Shown: positions 1-11,659 of the stretch, piece by piece
How the letters are laid out: the number at the start of each line of letters is the position of its first letter
Numbering within the stretch: the first letter of the stretch is position 1
Assembly: GCA_004794655.1 (NCBI GenBank)
Contig: SMMW01000584.1
Span: forward strand, 6,330,001-6,394,000
Direction: 5' to 3'
Length of the DNA: 64,000 nt
Origin: Marisa cornuarietis
Taxonomy: Eukaryota > Mollusca > Gastropoda > Architaenioglossa > Ampullariidae
Notes under the pieces: generated by a model
Databases searched by the model: none
What the model was told of the DNA's origin: nothing
What the model saw: the letters and a program-made list of their open reading frames with translations, nothing else
Translations under genes and position numbers: made by a program

Positions 1-3000
1 CTTACAAGACACATACCATACTCCTCATCACCAGTTTCAGTCTTTTCTCTATCTCTTTGTTCCTTTTCCTCCTCTTCTTGTTCCCTCTGACCCCCTCCCA
101 GAAGTTCTTCTTCCAGCTCTCGCAGTTTTGCCGTCTTATGCTGAGATTCTTCCAAAGCCTTTTCTGGTCGGTCTCGGCGTGGTTTAAGAGGCTGTGCCTG
201 TGAAACGAGAATGAGGACGAGGCTGACATTATTTACCTTGGTACATGAGACACACACACACCCCCCGACCACCTTGCTGTCTCAACCTGCTAACCTTGAT
301 GGGCTGTAGTGGCTCCAAGGTCAGGTAAAGGTGAGGGTGCACCTGCACTGGTCCTCGGGGTTTCACCTCTTTCTCCTCTACCACCACCTGCACAGATGTT
401 ACAGGTGGCTGCGCTTTCTCTTGAAGAGCTGCTGCAGCTGGTTGCATTTTCTCTTTAACAGATGACATTGGTGGCTGTGCATTCTCCTGAACTTCTGGTG
501 CTGCAAAAGGAGAGCAGCCATGTGTTGACAGATGCTATCATTCATTCCTATTCAACATTTTTCATATTAGTAGCCAAGAGAGTCTTTATCTGGCAGAATA
601 TGAGGTAAAGTTGGGATACTGCGACCAAGGTGTATAACAAAGACTGTGTAAACAGAAGACTGAAAATAATGTGGTCTTTGCTTAAAGCCTACCTGAAATA
701 GCCAACTCTTGCTGTTCTTTCCTGTTCAAAGTTCCCATTTCTCCCCCACCTGTCATCGAGTCTGACAGCCTGGATGGTGGAATTTTTTCAGCCTCCTCTT
801 CTTCCTCTTCTATTGTCCCTCGCACATCACCATCTTCTCGGGATAGATGAGAGCTTTCTTGCTTGATCTCTGACCCCTCCAGGGTCTGCTGCTCTTCAGA
901 GGTATGCTTGTTGTCCCCTGGAACTTCCCTAGAAGCAGCCTGTGGCTCACCAGCCTTTTCCTCAGGTGATGGCTGTGCCTCAGCCACAACCTCGCTTTGT
1001 CCATCTCCGACCCCTGGCTTCTCCAGTTCACCCTCCTGACTTTCCACCATCTTTGGGATGGCTTCTGCTGCTTTGGGCTCATGTGGTTTGAGCTTATCCC
1101 CTGACTCCATCTCTTGTGACTGCCTCTTTTCAATCTTTTGAATCTCTTGTGAGCTTCTCTTTTCTTCTTCATTTTTCTCTGCCACTGAATTTTCCTCTAC
1201 CTGCTTAGTTGAATCCTCCACGCTCTCCTGAATTGGAATCTCTTCAGGCTTTTTCTCCCCTTCCTCTGCAGCATCAACAGGATTCTCAGGGGATTCTGTC
1301 TTTACACCCTCACCCTTCTTGCCATCCCTTTGTCCTTCCATTTCTGAAGTCTCTTGGGTCTTGGATGGTTTGGGCTCTTTGTGGCGTTCCACTGTGATGG
1401 TGGCTGTGGCTGCTGGTGTTGGTGATGGTGCCTGGCGCAGCTCCAAATGCAGTTCCTCAGTTTCAGACAACTGTGATGAGCGCTTCTGCTCCACGTCCTT
1501 TCGACGCCTTTCTGCTGTTCCTTGGGATTTCTTAGCAAGCTTGATCTGTACACAAACAGCAGCGTTGTCAATTGTCAAGACTGGATTTCTTGTGTGCATG
1601 CATGCACACATGCACATGCACACACACAGACACACATGCTGTCTTTGCTCATTTTAACCAAACTTTGTTTATTTTCATTAAAATGTCTGTCACTTTGGAT
1701 CACAAAGCAGGCACATATAAAAATTACTCAGTTTTTGTTTTCACTAATTTCTCAACATGTGAATGAGCTCTTCTGGTCAAAGAAAAGGAAGATCATATTC
1801 TAAACAGAAGAGGGGGGGGGGATTTGTGTTTTACGCCGACTCAGCAACTAAGGCTATATCACGGCAAGGCAGCCAGCCCTGTAAACAGATGCCACATGCA
1901 GAGAAAGAACAGCATGCCCGAGACGAGAACTGAACCCAGGACAGCCAACCTTCACTGTATTGGTGACAGGCACTAACCGTTGTGCCACCGGACCGCTAAA
2001 CAGAAGAGGAGGGATTTGTTCAGATAAAAGGGTGACAATTTTTCACACTTTGTTTATATGGTAGTGAAGGGTGAGGAAGCTGCCACATTTGGTACTGTTT
2101 CATATAGTGTTTCACTGACTAGTGTTTCATATAAATTTACAATAAAATCCTGACAAGAGGCAAATCTAGGAAATAAATGTTTTATTCTACAAGTTTTAAG
2201 TTACAATCACATTTTTGCAAACTGTGCTTTAAATGACTTATTTTTAAAAATATCATGATTTTTTTCTATCCTTTAGCACAGAATGGGATGCCAGCTCTAG
2301 TGAGCTTATTTGACAAGGCACAGCAAATGAAAATTTCAAAGGTCAATCACTGACCTTCCGTTTCAGCTGAGTGACGACACGCTGTACCTCCCACAGCTGC
2401 TCCTCTGTAGAAATGTCACCGTGACCTGCATTCAGTCTTGCATGGAGCTGGTTCAGCAGGGACTCTTGCTTGGCCACCTCCTCCTCTAGTGCCCCAGTAC
2501 TGTCTGGAAGCTCCAGTGACCATCGAGAAGTTGCAGGCTTTAAGGGTGGAACATACCTAGAGGCAGGACCCAAAGACAAATGCTGATAAAGGCACATCAT
2601 TTAAGAAACACCTGATCAAGAAATAACAATTAAAAATGTCATGATTTAAACAATAAACTTGAGAATTCATTAGGTAGGCATAAAAAAGTATATTTTAAAC
2701 TAATTTGCACCCCTCTGATGAGATAAAGCTAATTATTCTGGAATGCATGAAAATACCTCCTACCTCAACCCTTCCTGAATGTGTACTGTTCTGTAAATCC
2801 AAATGAAAAAGGAATGGCCAAAAGAATTTGGGAAAGTTTTTCCCTGCCATTTCTGCTAAATTTTCTTTATTTTCATCAGTTAAATGTTCAGAAAACAAAA
2901 AAAGACTAGTTGATGCTACTGCCTTCTTTGTTTTCAGTCTCATAAGATGAATCCTATCATATCTAATAGGCTGAATAGTTGTGATGGGAAATTTTGGAAA

Positions 3001-6000
3001 CTTCCTGAAAAAGTCTTGTCAGTGAAAATGATTCAGCTAGTATAACTTGTTTTTTTTCTACATTTCATGCCATTAATAACTGTATAAAGAAAAAGAACAA
3101 TGTTTAGTACGCATGTGTGTGAAGAAGCTATTGTGTAGGTACTGCCTTTATGCTATATATGTGCAAACAAGTCAGAATAAGTTCAGACAATTCACAAAAT
3201 GTATCATATGTACCAACTAGGCTTTGAAATGAAAACAGCTAAGAAAAATTCTGTATCTTTTCAGGACCTCTGCATCTTTGTATCAAGTCCTATGAAAAAA
3301 ATCTCACTTTTTGAGGTAGGTGTCTTTGAAGATCTGGTGAGCATAGGTGAAAAGGACATTGAGGACCCGGTGGCTGATTTGCATGGTAGGGCTCAACACT
3401 ATGGAGACATTCTGCAGTGACATCTTGTTTTCTTTTTGCTGAAATTCATAAGAATCATGGTATGAACCAACATAACATTCTAATTAAAATTATATGCACA
3501 CCACTTGCATTGCTTACATTACTTACCCTCTATCAACATGTATAGTGCATCTATATATTATGCAAATTACATATTAGTAAGAGAGCAATATATCAGAATA
3601 CTAGAGTAAACCTACAAACACTCAAATCTCACCAAACTAATCTGCAGGCATGGAAGTACGAAACCATACTTATAAATAAATATACACCCACACTTGCTGC
3701 CTCTCATCATGCACATGTGCATGCACACACACAAACACACAAGAGATGTATAGATACACTTGCTCACCAGCTCAATGATATGTGTCATGTGAACTATCAT
3801 CCAGGAAAGAAGCAGACGGTTACAGGTAGGGAGATCTTCAATAAGTCGGATAAATGTCTCCACCTTTTTATGTTCATTTTTAATGGCTGAAAATCAATCA
3901 GAAAAAGTAAACCTCTTGTCACCAACAAATGACTCATTTTTTTAATGTATACTACAAGCTTCTCTTGTTTGTGAAGAAAATTGGTCACTCTCAGAGCCTT
4001 CCTCAAATATTTAGATAAACATGACTTTATTACTTAAGTCATACATTGCATTTAGACAGAATAAAAAATAAAATACACAACTTCATGCCAACTATCCTGC
4101 TTTGATAACCCTTCATTGTTTAGCATCTTGTACATTTCTATCTCTTACCAAAAAAAAACTGATGACAACTACTCTTAGCTTTAAGCATCAAAGAAGCAAG
4201 ACAGCAAACATAAAGCCCTTTGTCTTCTAAACTGGGCTAGGAAAAAAGAACTCCTATGCTAGACCTAGAACCTACTAGAGGTTTTCTCAGACCCAGACAA
4301 GTGTGAGACCTGTCATGGTAAACATGAGGGTTTGTCAAAGTCGGGCAAGAGCAAGACCCCTCTCATGCTTAAGTATGAACTTACTTGAGGCCTCCTCAAA
4401 CTTGGGCATGAGTGCAGTGGTGAGGACTGGCTCTGGCAGCTCTCGCAGGAACTGCTTTAAGAGGCTGGCAACCACATTAGGTTCATGTTCAACCAGCTCC
4501 ACAGGCATACCCTTGTTGTAGCAGTCCTTCAAGTGCTGCACTTTAGACTTGACACCAGAGATGCGATAAATGCCTTCACATGTAAGTCCTGTAAAACACG
4601 AATGTGTGTATGATGATTGCATGAGCCAAATACATGTAACAAGTACCTGCCCGTGTATGAGCAAACATACAGACCCATATCCTCTAATGTTCTTTATTTA
4701 TGTTTGTAGATGTTTTATGCCAAGTAAACGCCTAAAGCTAGGTGATGGCAAAGTGGCCCGCTCTGTAAACGGATGGCATATCCAGAGAGAAAAAAAAAGA
4801 GCTAGAGTTGAGATATTTACATAAAATGAAGTGCAGGTAAACAGTCTCCCACCGCAAACACAGTGAGGCAGGTAAATCATGCACCCACCCACTCACACAC
4901 ACACACACAAATGCATGCACTGACATATGGTATACTCATTAAACATTATCCTTTCTTTCTAAAGTTTGCTTGTAACACAGCCTACTGGTAATGTAAACCC
5001 TTACCACACTCCTCCACATAGTCAATGCACTCTCGAACAATGGCTGGCAGCTCGATACCATCATGGGATTTATTACGCTCCACAGCCAAAGCAAGTGGGA
5101 TCCCAAAGATGGGATTTTCACATGCACCTGCATTGAGCAGCATTGAAAAGCACACAATGTGATACTCTATAATGATTACAATGTCTGCTAAAAACTACTA
5201 TTTCTCCAAGCCACTCTCTCTCTCTAAAGAAATAATGAATATATAAATAAATAAATAAATACAGCTTATATATAAATAAATACAGATTCAACAAAACAAA
5301 GTAGCATCTTTTCACAAAAACAATGCTATATTTCTATCCATGGGCAAATACTTCAGTATCATAACGCAGCAGACCTTGTATCAGTGCTATTGAAGAGGAG
5401 ACAATGTCCAGAATTACAATGGATTGACAATCAGAGTAACTTATGAAGAGGACAAAATGAAAATTTGCACTGCAATACAAGGTTATACCAATGCTTGCTA
5501 AGTTATATGGCAAGGAAAAAATGCACAACAAAGCAGGAAAAAGTATTGTTTCCTTATAAAGGACAAAGCAACTGTGTTCAATGTAAGATATGTCAGAAAA
5601 AAAGATAATGGAAAATGAACTAGCATTCTGGGAACAGAATCTAGAATTCTTGGAAAATAGAACCTAGCAAAAGCGGCAGTGAAGCAACATTAGTGACAGG
5701 AACAAAACTCAAACCGGTCACTTGTGACAACAAAACAGCATAAGCTACAGCAAAAAAAATGCTCACTTGTGACAGCAAAACATTAATTTTACTAAGTCCC
5801 AATTGCTCACTTATGACAGTGAAATGAAATTAGTTACACTAAGAAAAATTCCAGCTGCTCACTTGTGACAGTGAAACAACATTAGTCACATTTAGTCTCA
5901 ACTGCTTACTTGCAACAGCAACTGGTTTGATCTCAATGTGGCTCAGCTTTTGTTTTTTCTTCTCTTTACTTTTGTGTTTCTTTACTTCCTTTTCTTCTTT

Positions 6001-9000
6001 CTTTTTCTCCTTTTCTTCTTTCTTTGCTTCTTTATCTTTCTTTTCATCCTAAGATTTAAGGAAAATGAAAGCATGGATTATGTAACAACACAATTGTTAC
6101 TGTCAAAAAAAGTATACGACAAACACGTTTTAGCCAATACAAAATAACTCATTCATAAGCTATCCCAGTTACCAGAGGGATTCTATTTGCTCAGCCAATC
6201 TATATGTAATTATCTGAGTAATAAAACGAAGGTTACAAAAATCAGACCCTTCTTGTCTATGGCACGATGCAAACTTGCAATAGACTTTTTGCTTAAATGA
6301 ACCTTTTTACGTCAGGGAAATGTACTCAGCTATCTAATTATTAGTGTATTAAACTTAGTCATTCCTTCATTCATCCATTCTTTAGCCTTTCCGTCCAATG
6401 TCAGCTCATGAACTGGGTTACTATGAAACATGACAAAGTCTGCTACAGCTATTTACCTTTTGTTTCATACGAGGGAAAATATCTGTTTTGGCTGGAAACT
6501 TGAATCCTGCTTTTACCTTCTTTGCTTTGGTGGGACTCCTGAAACAAAAACAACAAACAAACAAACAAAGTATGTCACTTGCAAGCTCCTTGTCATAGTC
6601 TGAAAAGCATAAAAATCTTTTCTCATAATGCGCACTGACCTCCTTGACAGGAAGGGATATGTGCTGTGGTTTATTATTATCCTTTTTTTTATTATTATCA
6701 CCAACAAAAATTTCAGCAGAATAATGGATTATCATGATCATGGTTTATTCCCGGGATGTGACAATCAGTCTGCAACAGAACTTCCTTATTCCTTGCTTAT
6801 GAGAAGGCCATTCTTTGGTCACAAATCTGACACCACCCATGCAAATAAAATGGTAGCTGGTAATGACTTTTCTAGTCTTAAAGTGTGAACAGGCCTTCAT
6901 CAAAATTTTCTCATGCAGCCATTTTAACTTCAAATAGGCAGATGCCTGAAATCAATGTTTTGGGAGGAGAAGGGATAGGGCAGGCTTTCGGGGTTATGAG
7001 GTGTTGTGTAGGTTGTGGCATGCAGACTGTGCTTCTATATTACACTTATTTAGAAGTGCTTGACAAACTCTTGTAATACTCCTGGGCAGTACTACAAGAC
7101 TGAAGACTGAAGAAACTCACTTGACATCGTCTGGCACCACTAGCTCCTCCTCCGACTCCTCTTCTTCGAACATTGTGTAGCCTTTCTCCTTTTTGTCCTT
7201 CTTTCCATCCCGCTTGCGACTTGCATCACGTTTCTTCCCTAGTCCACCCCTCTCTCCATCCTCTTCTGCAAGTGGAGGATCAATGCATGCATTTAGCATT
7301 TAAAGTTATTGAATCATCAAAGCATGTTAGTCATGGTGTGAAGTTCTTGAAAATTCCCTCAGTGCATAGACACATATGTACAAAGAAATTTCTTCAAAAT
7401 GTGAATTGAACAAAATAGTGTCTTTTATAAACTTATAAATGCCAGCAACAAAGAAAATAGTTACATTGTTATAAAAGGATACTTGCAACAAATAAAAGCT
7501 TTTACAAAATTAAGCAATATTCTAGAAATTAATACCCACAATCACTTGAAAAATTACAACAATAATTACAGTCTTGAGAACGTAAATGTGGTTTATCATT
7601 GTTCTGTACACTGTCAATGCTGGATATACAGAAACACAATATTACACTACTCACATAAGTACAAAACTGAAGAACAAATTAACATATATGTCAAAGATAC
7701 AAAGCATATGATTCTACCCTAAAGTCATGCATGGTTATTACAAAACAGTACTAGTGAAAATCAAAAGCCAGAACAGGGAGTCACAGCTCAACATTTATTT
7801 TTTTTTTCTTCATGCAGACTTTCAGAAGCTTGACTCTCAGGTTTTTTTTTAGGAATTGCACCCATGCAGATTGTCAGAAACTCACATCTCAGGACTTTGC
7901 TCTTAGTACAAGATTCACAATCAGTAGGACAAAAAGTTATGATGCAGCCAATAGTCAAGACAGTTATTATAAAGATTTATTGAGAATAAAAGAGGAAAGC
8001 CTTGGTCTAAGGGTCTCTTATTACCACCCCCCATATACGCACACACACAAGTGCACACACACACACACCCAACCACACACACAACACAGACATGCAACAC
8101 ATACACTTAAAATTACATGAGCTCAATCATTATTTTAATCACCATAAACCTCAGAACTATCTACTTTGTAAAAACATTGGTATTTCCATATCCAGCAGAC
8201 AGTTCTACATGCATTTCAAATGCATAATCAAACATATATATTTTAGCATCTCCTACCTTAAAACAAATGTTTTCATAGTATTAATACCATCTGACTGTTT
8301 TGAAACAAATACTTTCTCAAAAAATGATTTTTCTATTGCAAGAAGAAACTATTTGCCCAATAAAGTAACAATGGGGTTTTGTTTTACTGACTTCACTTAT
8401 GTCCTCTGCTTACTGCCTTATCTTCCCCAACCTTTTGAGGCGTCAGATACCCAACCCATAAAAGATCAACTAGGGGAAGTTGGTGCATTAGATACATCAA
8501 ACAAGCTAGTGTATGTGCCTTGGGGTTCGGATGCTCTCACCACTAGGCTATCCATTTCTCAACATATACAAGGAAAGAATGCTCTTTCTTACTCTCATGT
8601 TAAACTGCTTAAGTTTCAGTCTGAGTCACCATCACTGCATTACACTTATTACAGAACTATAACCATATGGGGTAAATGAAGGAGTACTACACAGTACTCA
8701 GCCTATTGTAAATGAACAGATTACTTCCTTAAATGATGTGATTTTTCATGCAGTGATGATAAGCTGGCAGTGATCTGATAATGAGAACATTATTCAATTA
8801 TATTTTTATATAATTCCCTTGTAGTTGGTTAGTTAAAGATGCCAACAATTTTAAAACTCAGATTCAAATCTGTTTTGTCAGAAGAAAATTGTTAGAAGAG
8901 AAAATCATACTATGTTAACTATAAAGAACTCCAATAAGATTTATGCCCACGCTAATTAATGAAAAATTATACATTTAGTTTTACTCAGGAAAATAATCCC

Positions 9001-9352
9001 ATTGAAAAAGACATCTACTTTCGGGCATTATGAATGCTGTCAGATATGTTTTACTGACAAAACAAATTCACTTAAAAGGATCATACAAAATAAGAATAAG
9101 TATAGTATCAGAAGATGCAAAAAAAAAACAAACAAACAAAAAACTATAGAAATAAGCAGGCAAAATTTGATCAATACAAACAAACAGACAAGAAGAGATT
9201 CTGGAGTTCTGAGATGCAAGCTTCTGAACCATGCAGTAGAAGTCGGCCAGCGTAGTGGCCTGAACTGTGCTACCTGTGGCTGGCTCCGATAAGCTGCTCT
9301 GTTTGTACAAACCGGGGAAATTCTTCTCATTGTCGGGGCTTTCCAAACTCAT
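1..9352 (-). CDS. RALBP1: RalA-binding protein 1 (RLIP76-like) RhoGAP, 3'-partial
   Basis: Effector of Ral GTPases and GTPase-activating protein for Rac/Cdc42-type GTPases; acts at membranes in endocytosis and the cytoskeleton (family knowledge). Twelve exons on the minus strand join in phase: 9352-9274, 7265-7121, 6538-6457, 6048-5910, 5127-5005, 4588-4385, 3886-3768, 3438-3308, 2556-2355, 1545-693, 500-295, 197-about 17. The last donor could be at 16 or at 5. Exon 1 carries the FPGLY motif of vertebrate RALBP1; exon 4 is Lys/Glu-rich. Exons 5-8 (about residues 149-340) form the RhoGAP domain, with the arginine finger in GIYRISG and the VASLLKQFLRELPEP block. Exon 9 is the Ral-binding coiled coil (LWEVQRVVTQLKRK). 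Exon 10 is an approximately 284-residue Glu/Lys/Pro/Ser-rich insertion absent from the vertebrate protein as I recall it. The C-terminal coiled coil and stop lie beyond position 1. The identification is secure; exon ends were derived by eye. Confidence 0.93.
1828..1995 (-). mobile_element. tRNA-derived SINE-like insertion with target-site duplication
   Basis: The minus strand starts at 1995 with a tRNA-like head: an A-box-like TGGCACAACGGTTAGTG and a B-box-like GGGTTCAGTTCTC. A body ending in GAGTCGGCGTAAAAC follows. The flanks repeat each other: 1801-1827 and 1997-2020 both read taaacagaagag, then G/A-rich bases, then gatttgt, with the left copy carrying an expanded G run. Direct flanking repeats of about 24 bp are a target-site duplication, as expected of LINE-mobilised SINEs. 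It sits in RALBP1 between the exons at 2355 and 1545. Confidence 0.75.
4710..4800 (-). repeat. Diverged fragment of the same SINE-like family as 1828-1995
   Basis: On the plus strand, the order of short matches ttttatgcc, ctaaagct, atggcaa, tctgtaaacggatg and ccagagagaaa mirrors the body of the 1828-1995 element. The tRNA-like head is not recognisable, so this is a body fragment. It lies in the RALBP1 intron between the exons at 5005 and 4588. Confidence 0.5.
5700..5925 (-). repeat. Degenerate tandem array spanning a RALBP1 splice donor
   Basis: On the plus strand, gctcac-ttgtgacag and close variants recur with the AC of each donor-like site near 5909 (the real donor of the exon at 5910-6048), 5862, 5810, 5766 and 5721. 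Spacing is 44-52 bp. Each copy includes about 12 bases matching the end of the exon plus a GTGAGC/GTAAGC-type donor. Confidence 0.7.
8411..8562 (-). repeat. Diverged copy of the 19804-20078 SINE-like family
   Basis: It shares ordered matches with 19925-20075: cttccccaacc, gtcag.taccca, gggggaagtt, ggttcgga, and a tRNA-like end reading accactaggctatcc on the plus strand. The copy is old, with many substitutions. It lies in RALBP1 intron 1. Confidence 0.6.
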
Positions 9353-11659
9353 CTTCGACGGATGTGGTTTGGTCTACTGTGCAGAGACGTTCTCTTCTTC
9401 TGCCAAAAATTTCACAACTGTATTGTTACGCCAAAGCACTGCCTGCGTTAAGTCTGAGTGTTTCTTTCCTCGTGCGCTTTCCCGAAACTAATAATCCTTA
9501 CGATGAAGTCATCCTTCGACTTCACCCATCACCCAGTGATGAAGTAACAAGAAACTGTAGCAGACGCCCACCGAAACAGTAAAATGTAAAGACGGCTTTC
9601 TCGTTAACAACAACTCGAATCTTCTAAAACAATGTCTTAAATAAATGACCAATGTAGCATACATGTGTCATACTAGTTACTCAAGCAGCGTTTACGTTGA
9701 GACTAGATTAACACAGGAAAACATTAGCCGATATCCACCGGAAGTATGTTTTAATAAGATATGAAGATTTCTATTTCCTCCAGAAGAGTGTATTCAAAGA
9801 GAGATAATCAAAGATGGTATGAAAACCACAGACCACAGACGTGTCACAGACATCTTGCATTCAATTACAAGCCTTTGTATTGTATCCCTTTTTACTGCAA
9901 ACTTAAAAAAGATGGAATTGACAACACCATAAAATGCGGAGAAAAAAAACACACACACTCTCTCTCTCTCTCTCTCACACACACACATAGATCGAAGCAT
10001 ATGACAGTAAATACATTATACTACCCCCTCCCCACTACCCACACACAAACACGTGTATATCCATAGGTACATTACAACATATTCTAATATTGCACATATA
10101 TGTATATATATTACAATAGAGACATTACTGGCCATGCCCCCACCCACCCTATTACAAGACAGACACATACATATTGAATATCTCTCTCTCACACACACAC
10201 ACACATGCAGACATAGGTGTACATGATTACGTGCCTGATTTATCTTCGCCCTGGACAAGACATTTTTAGTTTGTATACAAATCTAGTTACGCTCGTGCGA
10301 AACGAGGCAATTATAGAGGCAAAGAATTCAGAAAATTGTTCTGTGACCTGCATCAAATGCGCCTTATCTAGTTAATTTTAAAAAGTTATAGGATGGTGAT
10401 GAATTTCTAAAAATAATTCATTCAGAATCTACTGAATACATAGTATTAACCTGCTCATCGTGGGTACATGCAGGAAATGTCTTATACAGCTTTGTGAATG
10501 AGACAGACATGATACCACGCCAGCAAAACTTGTTCTTAAGGCAGAAGGAGAAAGAGGATACCGAATATACCTCATCACGACGATCGAGTTTTATGACTTT
10601 TTATGAATTTTCATGATGAGTTCTATGTATCAACCTCATCAGGGAAAGCCTCAAATCTAGTACGTAATCTCTCGACTCACTCTGAGAGCTGATGTACGTG
10701 TTAATTCTTAGTTTCACTTGCCTCTGACCGATGCTAGAGCTATATATATATATATTGCTATCAGTTATATAAATATTTATTTCTGAGCTATTCTCGATTT
10801 TATGCTCTGTCGGTTTCACTTGTCACTTGCACAAGCCAAAGGCCACACTTTACACAGTAAGCCCATAAACGGAAGGATCACCACTGATGCTCTTGTTGCT
10901 GTTTTTGTTGATGTTATCGTACTTGTTCTTTGAAACTTTTGGAACAGTGCAGATACAATTCGTTGGGGTTTTTTTCTCAGTGAACTGCAACTTCCATGGG
11001 TGAACCTTAATTTTTTGCTTTCCCGCTATAACCACTAGGGTACATCAAATACAGAATACAGTTCTGCCTTCGTAGCGGACTCGGCTTCAGACTCAGTTAT
11101 CATCGCCCGCAGAACGAAGCACACTTGCTTATAGTCACCAAAGTCAGCAAGCTGTCAAACAGTCCATCCATGTTGTCTGCGTTACGGACAGTCCTGCAGC
11201 AATTTTTCGACCTAAGCTCAGCCCAATATTATAATCTGTGTGAATAACCATTTATTGTAGGGGCACTGGTGGATGTCACGGTTTTGTTTCTGTGTATGGT
11301 AACGTTTGAAGGCTTTGAGACTGGAGGAAGGAATGGGTGTTATTCAATATGACTTGGGGAGATAATATCTTGAAATGAGGTCAACAAATGATTTTGGACT
11401 TTTTCTTTTTTTTACTATTGTAGACCTTTAACAAAAGCAGGCTATCGCACAGCATGAATTATAGGCCATTTACGTACAAAGCAAAGATAAGCAACCCATT
11501 CAGTCTGTATCTCTCGACTAGAAACCGGAACATCGATGACGTCAAACGAAAGCCACTGGACGTTTGTCGAGCAAACCTCCCACAGCCCGTGATACCTCCT
11601 CCCCCGCTGCTGGACCTCGTGACCTCACACTGACTTCGTCACCACGGGCAAACAGCAGC
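9353..11659. promoter_or_regulatory. Divergent intergenic region between RALBP1 and the collagen-Ig-LCCL gene
   Basis: The two start codons face away from each other across 2.3 kb, so both promoters should lie here. A full cAMP-response-type palindrome TGACGTCA is at 11537-11544, about 120 bp before the plus-strand ATG. An ATG at 11536 would open an 18-codon upstream frame ending at 11592 if it is transcribed. The rest holds CA/CT microsatellites at 9951-9990 and 10180-10205 and no coding signal. No clear TATA box was chosen. Confidence 0.5.

Noticed and set aside
8092..8679. 195-codon open frame
   Set aside because: Lies in RALBP1 intron 1, contains a diverged SINE-like repeat, and has no domain motif.
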